Shown: piece by piece, positions 1-6,968 of the stretch | Numbering within the stretch: the stretch's first letter is position 1 | Layout of the letters: every line of letters starts with the position of its first letter | Assembly: GCA_902727905.1 (NCBI GenBank) | Contig: CACVAR010000306.1 | Location: forward strand, 5,498-17,347 | DNA: 11,850 nt | From: an uncultured Sulfurovum sp. | Lineage (GTDB): Bacteria; Campylobacterota; Campylobacteria; Campylobacterales; Sulfurovaceae | Direction: 5' to 3' | Position numbers and translations under genes: made by a program | The notes under the pieces: model-generated | What the model was told of the DNA's origin: nothing | The model's database searches: none | Seen by the model: only the letters and a program-made list of their open reading frames with translations

Positions 1-440
1 AGTGAAACAATTTTATCATCATACTCAATTTTTTTATTAGCAATATCAATTACCAGTTTTCCAACATCAATTTGTGTTCCAAAAAGTTTTCTCATATTTG
101 AAAGAACACGTACAGCAATTACTTCTGGAGAATCAATAAAGTTCACAAGAACATCATCCACACCCAAACCAAAAAGTGAAATTTGATTTTTTTCATTGGC
201 TGTTAGGACAATAATCTTTGTTTCTCTTTTTTTCTTTTTTACTTCATTGCTATACTTTTCTAAAGTATATTTTTCACCTTCATCAACAACTATAATTAGT
301 TCATAATGACGAAAGTCTGTAAAGTTAGTTGCGTCATATAAGTCCTTAGCAACATCAACAATACAGATAAAATATTTTTCAAGTTCAATTTCTAACTCTT
401 TAGTGAATTCGTCATCAAACCCAATTGTTAATATTCTCAT
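1..440 (-). CDS. hsrA: HsrA-like orphan OmpR-family response regulator (N-terminal part, cut by window edge)
   Basis: The reverse strand is open from the ATG at 438-440 to the left edge, giving 146 codons. It starts MRILTIGFDDEF and shows an OmpR-type receiver fold with the beta-3 strand HYELIIVVDEGE (about residues 45-56) and the beta-4 strand KIIVLTAN (75-82). The linker then enters the beta sheet that precedes a winged-helix DNA-binding domain (IDVGKLVIDIANKKIEYDD). The residue aligned with the usual phospho-acceptor Asp is Val52, with Asp53 one place late, and the usual Lys of the DDxxxKP motif is Asn100. Helicobacter pylori HP1043/HsrA has a similarly displaced Asp, and it is an essential, phosphorylation-independent regulator of energy and redox genes. 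An AGGA Shine-Dalgarno sits about 5 nt before the ATG. The family call is confident. Orthology to HsrA is inferred, because the DNA-binding domain lies mostly outside the window. Confidence 0.8.
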   Translation of the reverse strand, partial: MRILTIGFDDEFTKELEIELEKYFICIVDVAKDLYDATNFTDFRHYELIIVVDEGEKYTLEKYSNEVKKKKRETKIIVLTANEKNQISLFGLGVDDVLVNFIDSPEVIAVRVLSNMRKLFGTQIDVGKLVIDIANKKIEYDDKIVS

Positions 441-591
441 CTTTGTCCTATATATTTTATTAAAATATGTAATGTACACATTAATAAAAAAGTAATATTA
501 TTTTATAAGTTTAGTAATTTTTAAGAAACTACTTATATATCTTTAATTATACCTTATTTTTGAGACTTTTGAGATTTTTTTTCATTTTCGG
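441..591. promoter_or_regulatory. AT-rich intergenic region, probable promoter region of the hsrA-like gene
   Basis: This 151-bp gap lies between the cmoB stop and the regulator start. It is almost pure A/T. On the minus strand it holds TATAAT-like hexamers (for example the reverse complement of ATTATA at 546-551) and many T/A tracts, as expected of Campylobacterota sigma-70 promoters, which rely on a -10 box and a periodic T-rich upstream region. No hairpin followed by a T-tract is clear, so cmoB transcripts may read through into the regulator gene. The exact promoter is not resolved. Confidence 0.3.
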
Positions 592-1509
592 CTATTTTTT
601 CAATCTTTTAGCCTTAATATAAACCCTTTTAGGAGCAGGGTACCCTTCTACTGTTTTATTCTGATTCTCTTTGTCTAAAAAATCATCTAACGACTGGGTA
701 TTAATCCATTCCGTTTTTCTCTGTTCTTCATGCTCAGTTTTAACAATTGCTAAAACTTCTAATGCTTCAAAGCCTGCTCTATAACACCAATTTTTTAAGG
801 CATTTACTGTTGGAATAAAATAAATATTACCCATTTTAGAATATCTATCTCTAGGTGTTAAACAAATGTCATCTTCACCATCTATCATAAAGGTATCTAA
901 GATAAGCTCTCCACCTTGATTAAGACCTTTAAATAGGGATTTTAACATGCCTATAGGGTCTGCCCTATGGTAAAGCACCCCTAAGCAAAAAAGAACGTCA
1001 AATTTGTGTTCATAGTGTTCCACATGCTCTATACCTAAAAGTTCATACTTAATTCCACTTTGCATAAAATGTTCTAAAAATTGAAACTGGCAATAGGTTA
1101 CGGCAGAAGGATCAAAACCAATAAGCCTTTTGGGAGCATCTTCCATCATTCGGAATAGATAATAACCATTATTGCAACCTATATCTCCAACAATTTTATC
1201 TTTTAAATCAAAATGAGGACGTAATAAGTTGTACTTTAAATTACTTTTCCATTCTGCATCAATAAATGTCTTAGAGACTTGAAAAGGACCTTTACGCCAT
1301 GGATGCATGAGTTTTGCAGTATTATAAATAAGCTGTTCCTCTTCATCTGAGAAATCACTACAAACTACCTCAACAGTATCTAACAGTTTAACTTCAGTAG
1401 TTTTGGGAGCTGGGAGGGCTTGTATCGCCTCCCAATAAGGTTTTATATTTTTCCAGTCAAGGCATTTTAAACGCTCTTGACGTAAGTTATTAAGATCAAT
1501 TTCTTGCAT
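592..1509 (-). CDS. cmoB: tRNA U34 carboxymethyltransferase CmoB
   Basis: CmoB transfers the carboxymethyl group of carboxy-S-adenosylmethionine (made by CmoA) to 5-hydroxyuridine-34, giving the cmo5U wobble base that widens codon reading. The 305-residue protein is slightly shorter than the E. coli one (323). Seen in order: PWRKGPF (70-76, Lys73 matching the Cx-SAM-binding Lys91 of E. coli), the Rossmann glycine motif VGDIGCNNGYYLFRM (107-121), GFDPS (131-135), the hallmark GVLYHR (177-182, Tyr180 matching Tyr200), RYSKMGNIYFIP (222-233), and EGYPAPKR near the C-terminus (288-295, Arg295 matching Arg315). All three Cx-SAM-binding positions are therefore kept. The ATG lies only 2 bp after the stop of the upstream PPIase gene, so it is last in the operon and probably translationally coupled. 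An AAGAAGG lies within the preceding gene. CmoA is not in the window. Confidence 0.95.
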   Translation of the reverse strand: MQEIDLNNLRQERLKCLDWKNIKPYWEAIQALPAPKTTEVKLLDTVEVVCSDFSDEEEQLIYNTAKLMHPWRKGPFQVSKTFIDAEWKSNLKYNLLRPHFDLKDKIVGDIGCNNGYYLFRMMEDAPKRLIGFDPSAVTYCQFQFLEHFMQSGIKYELLGIEHVEHYEHKFDVLFCLGVLYHRADPIGMLKSLFKGLNQGGELILDTFMIDGEDDICLTPRDRYSKMGNIYFIPTVNALKNWCYRAGFEALEVLAIVKTEHEEQRKTEWINTQSLDDFLDKENQNKTVEGYPAPKRVYIKAKRLKK

Positions 1510-1511
1510 TA

Positions 1512-2111
1512 TTACTTAACAATAGCCTTCTTAATTGTCTGCTTATCAACTGGTCTGTCAGCCCCACCTGTTTTTGTATTTTCAATTTTTTCAACAGCTT
1601 CTTTTCCTGAAATAACTTCACCAAAAATAGTATAACCACCATTAAGGAAAGGTGTTGGCTCTGTAGTAATAAAGAATTGACTACCATTTGTATTGGGGCC
1701 ATGGTTCGCCATTGCTAATAAGAATGGTCTATCAAATACTATATTTGGCTTGTGTTCATTCACAAATTCTTTTTTCCAAATAGATTCACCACCTCTACCT
1801 GTTCCTGTAGGGTCACCACCTTGGATCATAAAACCTTTGATAACACGATGAAAAATCAATCCATCATAATAACCATCTTTTGCATGTGTAACAAAGTTCT
1901 CAACTGCCAAAGGAGCAACTTCAGGGAACATTTTCAATTCAATACTACCTTGATTTGTTTCTAAAACAACAATAATATCATTTGATTTTTTTACTTTATT
2001 ATTCACAGCTGAGGTTTCATTACTACTCTTTGTATTGTTTGTATCTTTCGCATTACAACCTGTTAGTAATAACATTGCCAAGACCAACACACTTAATATT
2101 CTTTTTTTCAT
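1512..2111 (-). CDS. Cyclophilin-type peptidyl-prolyl cis-trans isomerase, lipoprotein
   Basis: A 199-residue cyclophilin that catalyses cis-trans isomerisation of X-Pro bonds. The N-terminus is a lipoprotein signal, MKKRILSVLVLAMLLLTGC, with lipidated Cys19. A roughly 25-residue Asn/Ser/Lys linker follows, so the enzyme should be tethered on the periplasmic side of a membrane. Catalytic signatures are clear: FHRVIKGFMIQGGD (87-100) with Arg89, Phe94 and Gln97, and GSQFF (143-147). The cyclosporin-contact Trp is Phe155 (TPFLNG), and the active-site His of the usual KHTIFG motif is Tyr160 (GYTIFG). Such changes are seen in bacterial cyclophilins and usually lower cyclosporin affinity. The GGGAGAGA ribosome site at 2115-2122 precedes the ATG. 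It lies 24 bp after rny and 2 bp before cmoB in one transcription unit. The family call is secure; the client proteins are unknown. Confidence 0.93.
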   Translation of the reverse strand: MKKRILSVLVLAMLLLTGCNAKDTNNTKSSNETSAVNNKVKKSNDIIVVLETNQGSIELKMFPEVAPLAVENFVTHAKDGYYDGLIFHRVIKGFMIQGGDPTGTGRGGESIWKKEFVNEHKPNIVFDRPFLLAMANHGPNTNGSQFFITTEPTPFLNGGYTIFGEVISGKEAVEKIENTKTGGADRPVDKQTIKKAIVK

Positions 2112-2135
2112 CTATCTCTCCCATTTTTATTTTAA

Positions 2136-3659
2136 CTATCTAGCATACTGTATTTCACGTTTTTCGCGAATAACATTTACTTTAATTTCACCAGGGTATT
2201 GTACCTTATTTTCTATCTCTTTTGCAATTTCTTTAGACAACAAATAAACAGAAGCATCATCAATTTTTCCAGCATCCACAAAAACTCTTATTTCCCTACC
2301 AGCATTAATCGCATAAGCATCAACTACACCCTGTTTAGACAGGGCAATACCTTCAACATCTTTAACACGCTTTACAAAACTTTCAAGGACTTCCCGTCTA
2401 GCGCCTGGTCTACTAGCTGAGAGTACATCAGCTGCACAAACAGCTGCTGACTCTATACCATCTGGCTCTTCATGACCATGATGTGCATAGATTGCATTAA
2501 TCACTGTTGGATGTTCATTATGTCGTCTACACACCTCAACACCCAAGTCAACATGATTTCCACCTTGATCTTGCGTTAGTGCCTTACCAATATCATGAAG
2601 TAATCCAGCTCTCAATGCTAACTTCTCGTCACCACCCATTTCTGCTGCCATAATAGCTGCCAATTTGGCAACTTCTAAAGTATGTGCTAAGGCATTTTGA
2701 CCATAACTTGCACGATATCTCATTCGACCAAGCAGACGCATTAACTCTTCGTTCATTGGGTACAAACCTAACTCAACAACAATATTTTCACCTTCTTCAA
2801 GAATCTTTTGTTCAAATTCTGACTCTACTTTTGCATGAACCTCTTCAATTCTTCCAGGATGAATTCTTCCATCTTCTACTAAAAGCTCAATCGTTTTAGT
2901 TGCTATAGCACGTCTATAGAGGTTAAAGTTAGATACAAGAATAACACCTGGTGTTTCATCAATAATAATATCAACGCCAAGTAGTTGTTCTAAACTTTTA
3001 ATATTTCTACCCTCTTTACCAATGATACGACCTTTATGCTCATCACTGGGTAAATTAACAATATTCATAAGACGTTCACCAGCAAATTCACCGGCATAAC
3101 GTGTTACTGCTTGAGAAAGAATATAGTTGGCTTTCTTTTTAGCCTCAACATGTGCTTCTTTTTCATACTTTTTAACGATGAGTGCAAATTCAAGTTTTGA
3201 CTCATTTTTAAGTTCTTCTAAAAGATGTTTTTTTGCTTCATCTCTGGTCATAGATGCTGACTTTTCAAGTAAAGCGATACTTTTGGATATCTCTTCTTTT
3301 TTCTGGCTTTCTAAAGCATTTAGAGCTTGTTCTTTTTTATCAAGATTATCTCTAATCTTAAAAATATCATTCTCTTGTTTTTTTAATGACTTAAGTTCTA
3401 AATCTAGTTCAGTTTTTTGTTTAACAATTGTTAACTCTTTATCCTGAAACTTTTTTTCTAGTAAAATTTCATCTTGCTGATTTTTAACCTTAGCTTCATG
3501 TAGTAAATGCTCAGCCTCATACTCAATAGCTGTGGCTTTTGCTTTCGCTTCATTTTCTAAATGTTTGAACTGTTTTTTATTTGCACTACGCATCAATACA
3601 TAAGTAAATGCTGCTCCCAACATCATTAATAATAATGCTATTAATATATTCTCTATCAT
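2136..3659 (-). CDS. rny: Ribonuclease Y (membrane-anchored endoribonuclease)
   Basis: RNase Y starts mRNA decay by endonucleolytic cleavage. The 507-residue length and domain order are standard. They comprise one N-terminal membrane helix (4-23), a long charged coiled coil (about 28-190) and a KH RNA-binding domain with GRIIGKEGRNI (210-220, GxxG loop 214-217). An HD hydrolase domain follows with His326, the LLHDIGKA motif (His355-Asp356) and a downstream Asp411 as metal ligands, and the conserved C-terminal tail ends in REIQYAR. Translation starts after an excellent GGAGGAAT site (TCCTCC on plus at 3664-3669). The cyclo-ligase gene lies 20 bp upstream and the PPIase gene 24 bp downstream, so the gene is co-transcribed with both. 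Campylobacterota generally rely on RNase Y and RNase J and lack RNase E, which fits the lineage. The antisense reading frames across the Lys/Glu-rich coiled coil are not genes. Confidence 0.97.
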   Translation of the reverse strand: MIENILIALLLMMLGAAFTYVLMRSANKKQFKHLENEAKAKATAIEYEAEHLLHEAKVKNQQDEILLEKKFQDKELTIVKQKTELDLELKSLKKQENDIFKIRDNLDKKEQALNALESQKKEEISKSIALLEKSASMTRDEAKKHLLEELKNESKLEFALIVKKYEKEAHVEAKKKANYILSQAVTRYAGEFAGERLMNIVNLPSDEHKGRIIGKEGRNIKSLEQLLGVDIIIDETPGVILVSNFNLYRRAIATKTIELLVEDGRIHPGRIEEVHAKVESEFEQKILEEGENIVVELGLYPMNEELMRLLGRMRYRASYGQNALAHTLEVAKLAAIMAAEMGGDEKLALRAGLLHDIGKALTQDQGGNHVDLGVEVCRRHNEHPTVINAIYAHHGHEEPDGIESAAVCAADVLSASRPGARREVLESFVKRVKDVEGIALSKQGVVDAYAINAGREIRVFVDAGKIDDASVYLLSKEIAKEIENKVQYPGEIKVNVIREKREIQYAR

Positions 3660-3679
3660 TTATTCCTCCATTAAGGAGC

Positions 3680-4255
3680 CTAAATCCTTGATTTTCTTTT
3701 CAAATAACTTTTGTAATGACAATTTTTAGCTGTCAAATAAAAGTCCCCCTTAACATCATAATCATCAGAAATAATTTCAGATGAAACACAATATGTTCTT
3801 CCTACAAATAAAATTTTATTAATTCTTTTATGATTTTTTTCAAAAAACCTGTCGTAGAATCCTTTACCAAATCCCACTCTTCTTAATGTACTGTCCGTCC
3901 CTATTATTGGAACTATCGCTAAATCTATTCTATGTTTATATTTATTTGTATTCTTAGGTTCTTTTACACCAAATTGTTTTTTACTTAAAGGCAGTCTATA
4001 TTCTACCAAGCTAAAGCTTTCACCCTCCATAAACGGTACTAAAAGGGTTCTCTTCTCTCTTCTTAACTTTATAATTAAATTTGATATATTAACTTCATTT
4101 TTTAATGGTACATACAGCATAACTGTTTTAGATTTTTCTTTTTTAATGTACTTGTAAAGTTCTATATTAAGTAACTTATCCACCTTGTAGGTGTTTACAT
4201 TTTTATTTTTTTTTGCTTTATCTATACAGATTTTTCTAAAAGTTTTTTTATCCAT
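3680..4255 (-). CDS. 5-formyltetrahydrofolate cyclo-ligase (MTHFS)
   Basis: This enzyme uses ATP to convert 5-formyl-THF to 5,10-methenyl-THF, returning a stored or inhibitory folate to one-carbon metabolism in the cytosol. The 191-residue length is normal. The diagnostic C-terminal motif is RRVGFGKGFYDRFF (125-138), matching the family consensus around GxGxGYYDR. It is preceded by the DLAIVPIIGTD strand (111-121), where the conserved P and G sit before the substrate loop, and by the N-terminal basic helix MDKKTFRK. The protein is strikingly Lys-rich and AT-driven. It is the first gene of the leftward unit with rny. No strong Shine-Dalgarno is visible before the ATG at 4253-4255. A TATAAA on the minus strand (4266-4271) is close enough that, if used, the leader would be very short; this is speculative. 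The E. coli homologue is called ygfA/fau. Confidence 0.9.
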   Translation of the reverse strand: MDKKTFRKICIDKAKKNKNVNTYKVDKLLNIELYKYIKKEKSKTVMLYVPLKNEVNISNLIIKLRREKRTLLVPFMEGESFSLVEYRLPLSKKQFGVKEPKNTNKYKHRIDLAIVPIIGTDSTLRRVGFGKGFYDRFFEKNHKRINKILFVGRTYCVSSEIISDDYDVKGDFYLTAKNCHYKSYLKRKSRI

Positions 4256-4322
4256 TATGGCACGCTTTATAGTTTTTTGATATAATCACTAAAATTTACT
4301 TATAAAAGACCCTATTACAGTG
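4256..4322. promoter_or_regulatory. Divergent promoter region with extended -10 box for the tlpA-ftsY unit
   Basis: The 67 bp between the leftward cyclo-ligase and the rightward thioredoxin gene contain TGATATAAT (TATAAT at 4281-4286, upstream TG at 4278-4279) preceded by a T run. This is a near-ideal extended -10 for Campylobacterota sigma-70. Transcription would begin near 4293, about 30 nt before the ATG at 4323. No -35 hexamer is evident, as is usual in this phylum. A TATAAA in the opposite direction (4266-4271) may serve the cyclo-ligase/rny unit. Confidence 0.6.
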
Positions 4323-4961
4323 ATGAAAAATAAATTTTACTTAATATTAGTTACACTCATATTTACATTATCTGGGTGCGAAGAAAAAAGCAATTCTACT
4401 GAAACTGCAATCAAAAATGATACATCCTTAGAAAGTAAACAAGAAAAAAATACCATAATTAAAACTTCAGAAACACGAAAAACTCCTATTATTGAATATA
4501 ATTATGAATTTAAAAATCTAAAAAACCAAGTCAGTACCTTAAATATAAAAAATGATATTTATGACTTTAAAAATATTAAACAACCCATTGTAATCATAAC
4601 CGTTATGTCTACTTGGTGTCCTCCCTGTAGAGGACAAATACCCCATCTTTCAAAACTTCAACAAAAATTTAAAGATAATCTTTTTGTAATGGCTACTTTA
4701 GTTCATGATGATATAGAAGAAGAACAACTCAATAAATTCATTATTGCCCAAAAAATGCTTTTTTATGTTTCAGTAACACGAGACGAAAATCTCAAATTTA
4801 TTAACATGTTAACCCCTAAACTCTCCCTCTCTAAAGATTTCCCAATGCCTCTGACTATAGTTTTTGTTAAAGGAACATACTTTACACACTACGAGGGTAT
4901 GATACCTGAAGAGATGATAGAGAGTGATATTAAACAGCTCCTACAAAAAATAAATAACTAA
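4323..4961 (+). CDS. TlpA/ResA-like thioredoxin-fold lipoprotein
   Basis: A 212-residue exported thiol-disulfide oxidoreductase. It begins with a lipoprotein signal (MKNKFYLILVTLIFTLSGC, Cys19), then a low-complexity Ser/Thr/Lys/Glu linker to about residue 55, then a thioredoxin fold with STWCPPCRGQIP (active site CPPC, residues 99-102) and a cis-proline loop DFPMPLTIVF (172-181, probable cis-Pro176). TlpA/ResA-type proteins reduce periplasmic disulfides, often in apocytochrome c maturation or copper-site assembly. The actual substrate here is unknown. A GTG at 4320 directly abuts the ATG at 4323; I chose the ATG because either gives the same signal peptide. There is no clear Shine-Dalgarno. 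ftsY follows after 8 bp. I recall a thioredoxin-like lipoprotein next to ftsY in Campylobacter jejuni as well. Confidence 0.88.
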   Translation: MKNKFYLILVTLIFTLSGCEEKSNSTETAIKNDTSLESKQEKNTIIKTSETRKTPIIEYNYEFKNLKNQVSTLNIKNDIYDFKNIKQPIVIITVMSTWCPPCRGQIPHLSKLQQKFKDNLFVMATLVHDDIEEEQLNKFIIAQKMLFYVSVTRDENLKFINMLTPKLSLSKDFPMPLTIVFVKGTYFTHYEGMIPEEMIESDIKQLLQKINN

Positions 4962-4966
4962 GGTGA
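4960..4966 (+). promoter_or_regulatory. ftsY: Shine-Dalgarno deciding the TTG start of ftsY
   Basis: AAGGTGA overlaps the TAA stop (4959-4961) of the thioredoxin gene and lies 3 nt before TTG at 4970. No ATG or GTG lies in frame nearby. The overlap suggests that ribosomes finishing the upstream gene re-initiate on ftsY. Confidence 0.7.
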
Positions 4967-4969
4967 AAA

Positions 4970-5839
4970 TTGTTCAACGTATTTAAAAAAGTATTTAAAA
5001 AAACTAATGATGCTATCAATGAGGTTGTACCTCAAAAGAAAAAAAAAGTTACCAAAGATGAATTTGAAGAGATATTATTAGAAGCTGATGTCAACTATGA
5101 ATTAGTAGAAAAATTTTTAGAAGAACTTCCAGAAAAATTTGAAAGAATTCATGCTTTTAACACCCTTATCTCTGTCTTCCAATATGATGTAGATTTAAAA
5201 GAAGATATTACAGAAAAACCTTTTGTTGAAATGATTATTGGGGTCAATGGTGCTGGTAAAACAACAACCATTGCTAAACTTGCAAACTATCATAAAAATA
5301 ATGGTGAATCAGTTGTATTAGGTGCTGCTGACACTTTTAGAGCTGCTGCTATTGAACAGCTTACCCGTTGGGCAAAAAAATTAGAAGTTCCTATTGTCTC
5401 TACACAGCAAGGTCATGACCCTTCAGCTGTTGTTTTTGATGCTATCTCTTCTGCGAAAGCTAAAAATGCTGACCGAGTACTCTTAGACACAGCTGGTAGA
5501 CTACATACCCAAACCAATTTAGGTGAAGAGCTTAAAAAAATGGTACGTATAGCAGACAAGGCAATGCCAAATGCTCCTCATAGAAAAATGCTCGTTTTAG
5601 ATGGTACCCAAGGTTCATCAAGTATTAACCAAGCAAAAGTCTTTAACGAGCTTATAGGAATAGATGGTATAATCATTACAAAACTAGACGGTACAGCCAA
5701 AGGTGGTTCAGTCCTTTCAATCGCTTATGAATTAAAAATGCCTATTTATTTCATAGGAACAGGTGAACAAGCAGATGACCTTATTCACTTTAGAGCGAAT
5801 GCTTATGTCAATACCATCTTAGATTCGATTTTTATTTAA
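4970..5839 (+). CDS. ftsY: Signal recognition particle receptor FtsY
   Basis: FtsY is the GTPase receptor that docks SRP-ribosome complexes at the inner membrane. The 289-residue protein has the NG core. The four-helix N domain spans about 25-80, and the G domain carries GVNGAGKTTT (91-100, G1), DTFRAAAIEQL (121-131, I-box region), DTAGRLHT (173-180, G3), TKLDGTAKGG (237-246, G4) and GTGEQADDL (263-271, G5). The long acidic A domain of E. coli FtsY is absent. Only a short amphipathic basic segment, MFNVFKKVFKK, precedes the N domain and probably acts as membrane-targeting helix. Start choice: TTG at 4970, with the ribosome site AAGGTGA (4960-4966) overlapping the tlpA-like stop codon. The next in-frame Met lies inside the G domain, so a TTG start is required. 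The gene is translationally linked with its upstream neighbour. Confidence 0.95.
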   Translation: MFNVFKKVFKKTNDAINEVVPQKKKKVTKDEFEEILLEADVNYELVEKFLEELPEKFERIHAFNTLISVFQYDVDLKEDITEKPFVEMIIGVNGAGKTTTIAKLANYHKNNGESVVLGAADTFRAAAIEQLTRWAKKLEVPIVSTQQGHDPSAVVFDAISSAKAKNADRVLLDTAGRLHTQTNLGEELKKMVRIADKAMPNAPHRKMLVLDGTQGSSSINQAKVFNELIGIDGIIITKLDGTAKGGSVLSIAYELKMPIYFIGTGEQADDLIHFRANAYVNTILDSIFI

Positions 5840-5876
5840 CCTAAAAGAATCCAGTTCAGATAAAAAAGGAGTAAAA

Positions 5877-6953
5877 GTGTTTAGATTGTTTACTCCTCTT
5901 CTTATCTTAATACTTGTCTCTATTTCACTTCTTATTCTCGAAGAACGAAAAACTTTTGATGTTAGAACACTTGCTCAAATAGACCCAATACCTCATACAG
6001 AAAAACTTATAAACGAAAAAAAGTATGTAGAGGCAGAGGATTACCTCACTTTTTTTATAGACTACGATTATGTTAAAGAAAATCCAAAATCTTTAGAATT
6101 ATTAAACAAAATTCAAGTAAAACGGAATTCACTCTCATATAAAAGAGAAAAGCTTCTTGAAGGAATACTTGAAGGAAAAAGTGATGAAGATATCGGTAAA
6201 GCCTCTGCTATTGCCTCAGACTTTTTAGTAGTAGGTGATTTACGCGACTTAATAATACAAGGTATGCATTACAAAAATGATGAAGAAGTAGATACTTTCA
6301 TTCTTTCACTCTCTTCACTTGGTCTTTTAGCCACTGCAACGACTATCTATTCACTGGGTGCAACTGCACCCATAAGAGGTACTGTATCAATTTTAAAATA
6401 CGGAAAACGTGCCAATAAAATTCCTTTATGGTTGGAAACTACGCTTATAAAACAAGTTAAATATGCAAAAGAGAGTAAATCTCTTAAAGAGATACAAAAA
6501 ACATTAAAACCAGTACAAAACCTTTTCGATACAGTAGAACCTAGCCAAGCACTACACCTCTTAAGTAAAAGTCGAAATGTCAAAGACTTAAAATCTTTTA
6601 ACAAGCTTGCCACACGTTTTGGTAATAAAAGTCAAGTATTACTTAAAAATACTAACGGTACAGCCATCAAAAATATGCAAAAAATGCCAAATGTCTCAAA
6701 AAAAGATTTTCTTTATGCCTCAACTTATGGAGAACAAGGCTTAAAAGGTCTGCATAAGTTAGGAGCTAACAAGTTTATGAAAAGAGTTGGATTTACTTCA
6801 AATTTGGCAAAAACTACCTATAAAGGAAATCTAAACTCTCTTTTCAATGCTCTTCTTAAAAATATCCCTACTAGTCTACTTTATGCCATTAGTTTTTTGG
6901 GACTTTTTTATTTTATATCAAAGTTTTTTACTTTCACTAAGAAACTACTCTAA
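5877..6953 (+). CDS. Unrecognised membrane-anchored protein, 358 residues
   Basis: I do not recognise a family. The GTG start at 5877 is supported by AAGGAG at 5866-5871. An uncleaved-looking hydrophobic helix spans about residues 4-21 (MFRLFTPLLILILV...), followed by a soluble, Lys/Leu-rich, largely helical stretch. A moderately hydrophobic segment lies at 140-165 (FILSLSSLGLLATATT), a helical region rich in Lys, Ser and Leu at 170-330, and a strong C-terminal transmembrane helix at about 330-352 (TSLLYAISFLGLFYF), ending in a short basic tail. The likely topology has the central domain in the periplasm between two or three membrane helices. No Cys residues, enzyme motif or nucleotide-binding loop was found. 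It sits 37 bp after ftsY and 15 bp before the haem-binding gene, so it belongs to the same transcription unit. Function is unknown. A role linked to envelope biogenesis is only a guess from position. Confidence 0.8.
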   Translation: MFRLFTPLLILILVSISLLILEERKTFDVRTLAQIDPIPHTEKLINEKKYVEAEDYLTFFIDYDYVKENPKSLELLNKIQVKRNSLSYKREKLLEGILEGKSDEDIGKASAIASDFLVVGDLRDLIIQGMHYKNDEEVDTFILSLSSLGLLATATTIYSLGATAPIRGTVSILKYGKRANKIPLWLETTLIKQVKYAKESKSLKEIQKTLKPVQNLFDTVEPSQALHLLSKSRNVKDLKSFNKLATRFGNKSQVLLKNTNGTAIKNMQKMPNVSKKDFLYASTYGEQGLKGLHKLGANKFMKRVGFTSNLAKTTYKGNLNSLFNALLKNIPTSLLYAISFLGLFYFISKFFTFTKKLL

Positions 6954-6968
6954 CCCTAAGGAATATCC

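Noticed and set aside
502..534. ATAAGT...ACTTAT imperfect inverted repeat upstream of the hsrA-like gene
   Set aside because: A/T-only arms with bulges are expected by chance in this A/T-rich gap; I could not tie it to a known HsrA site.
541..591. Terminator between cmoB and the hsrA-like gene
   Set aside because: GAGACTTTTGAGA followed by T8 looks terminator-like, but the repeat is direct rather than inverted, and it gives no stable stem.
3127..3447. 106-codon open frame on the plus strand, rich in Ser, Phe and Leu
   Set aside because: It is the antisense of the Lys/Glu-rich coiled coil of RNase Y; its composition and lack of a ribosome site mark it as a shadow frame.
3673..3689. AAGGA...TCCTT inverted repeat at the end of the cyclo-ligase gene
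   Set aside because: Only 5 bp long with a 7-nt loop and no T-tract in the reading direction; it lies next to the rny ribosome site and is probably chance.
4320..4322. GTG start of the thioredoxin lipoprotein
   Set aside because: It directly precedes ATG with the same signal peptide; ATG is preferred, though GTG cannot be excluded.
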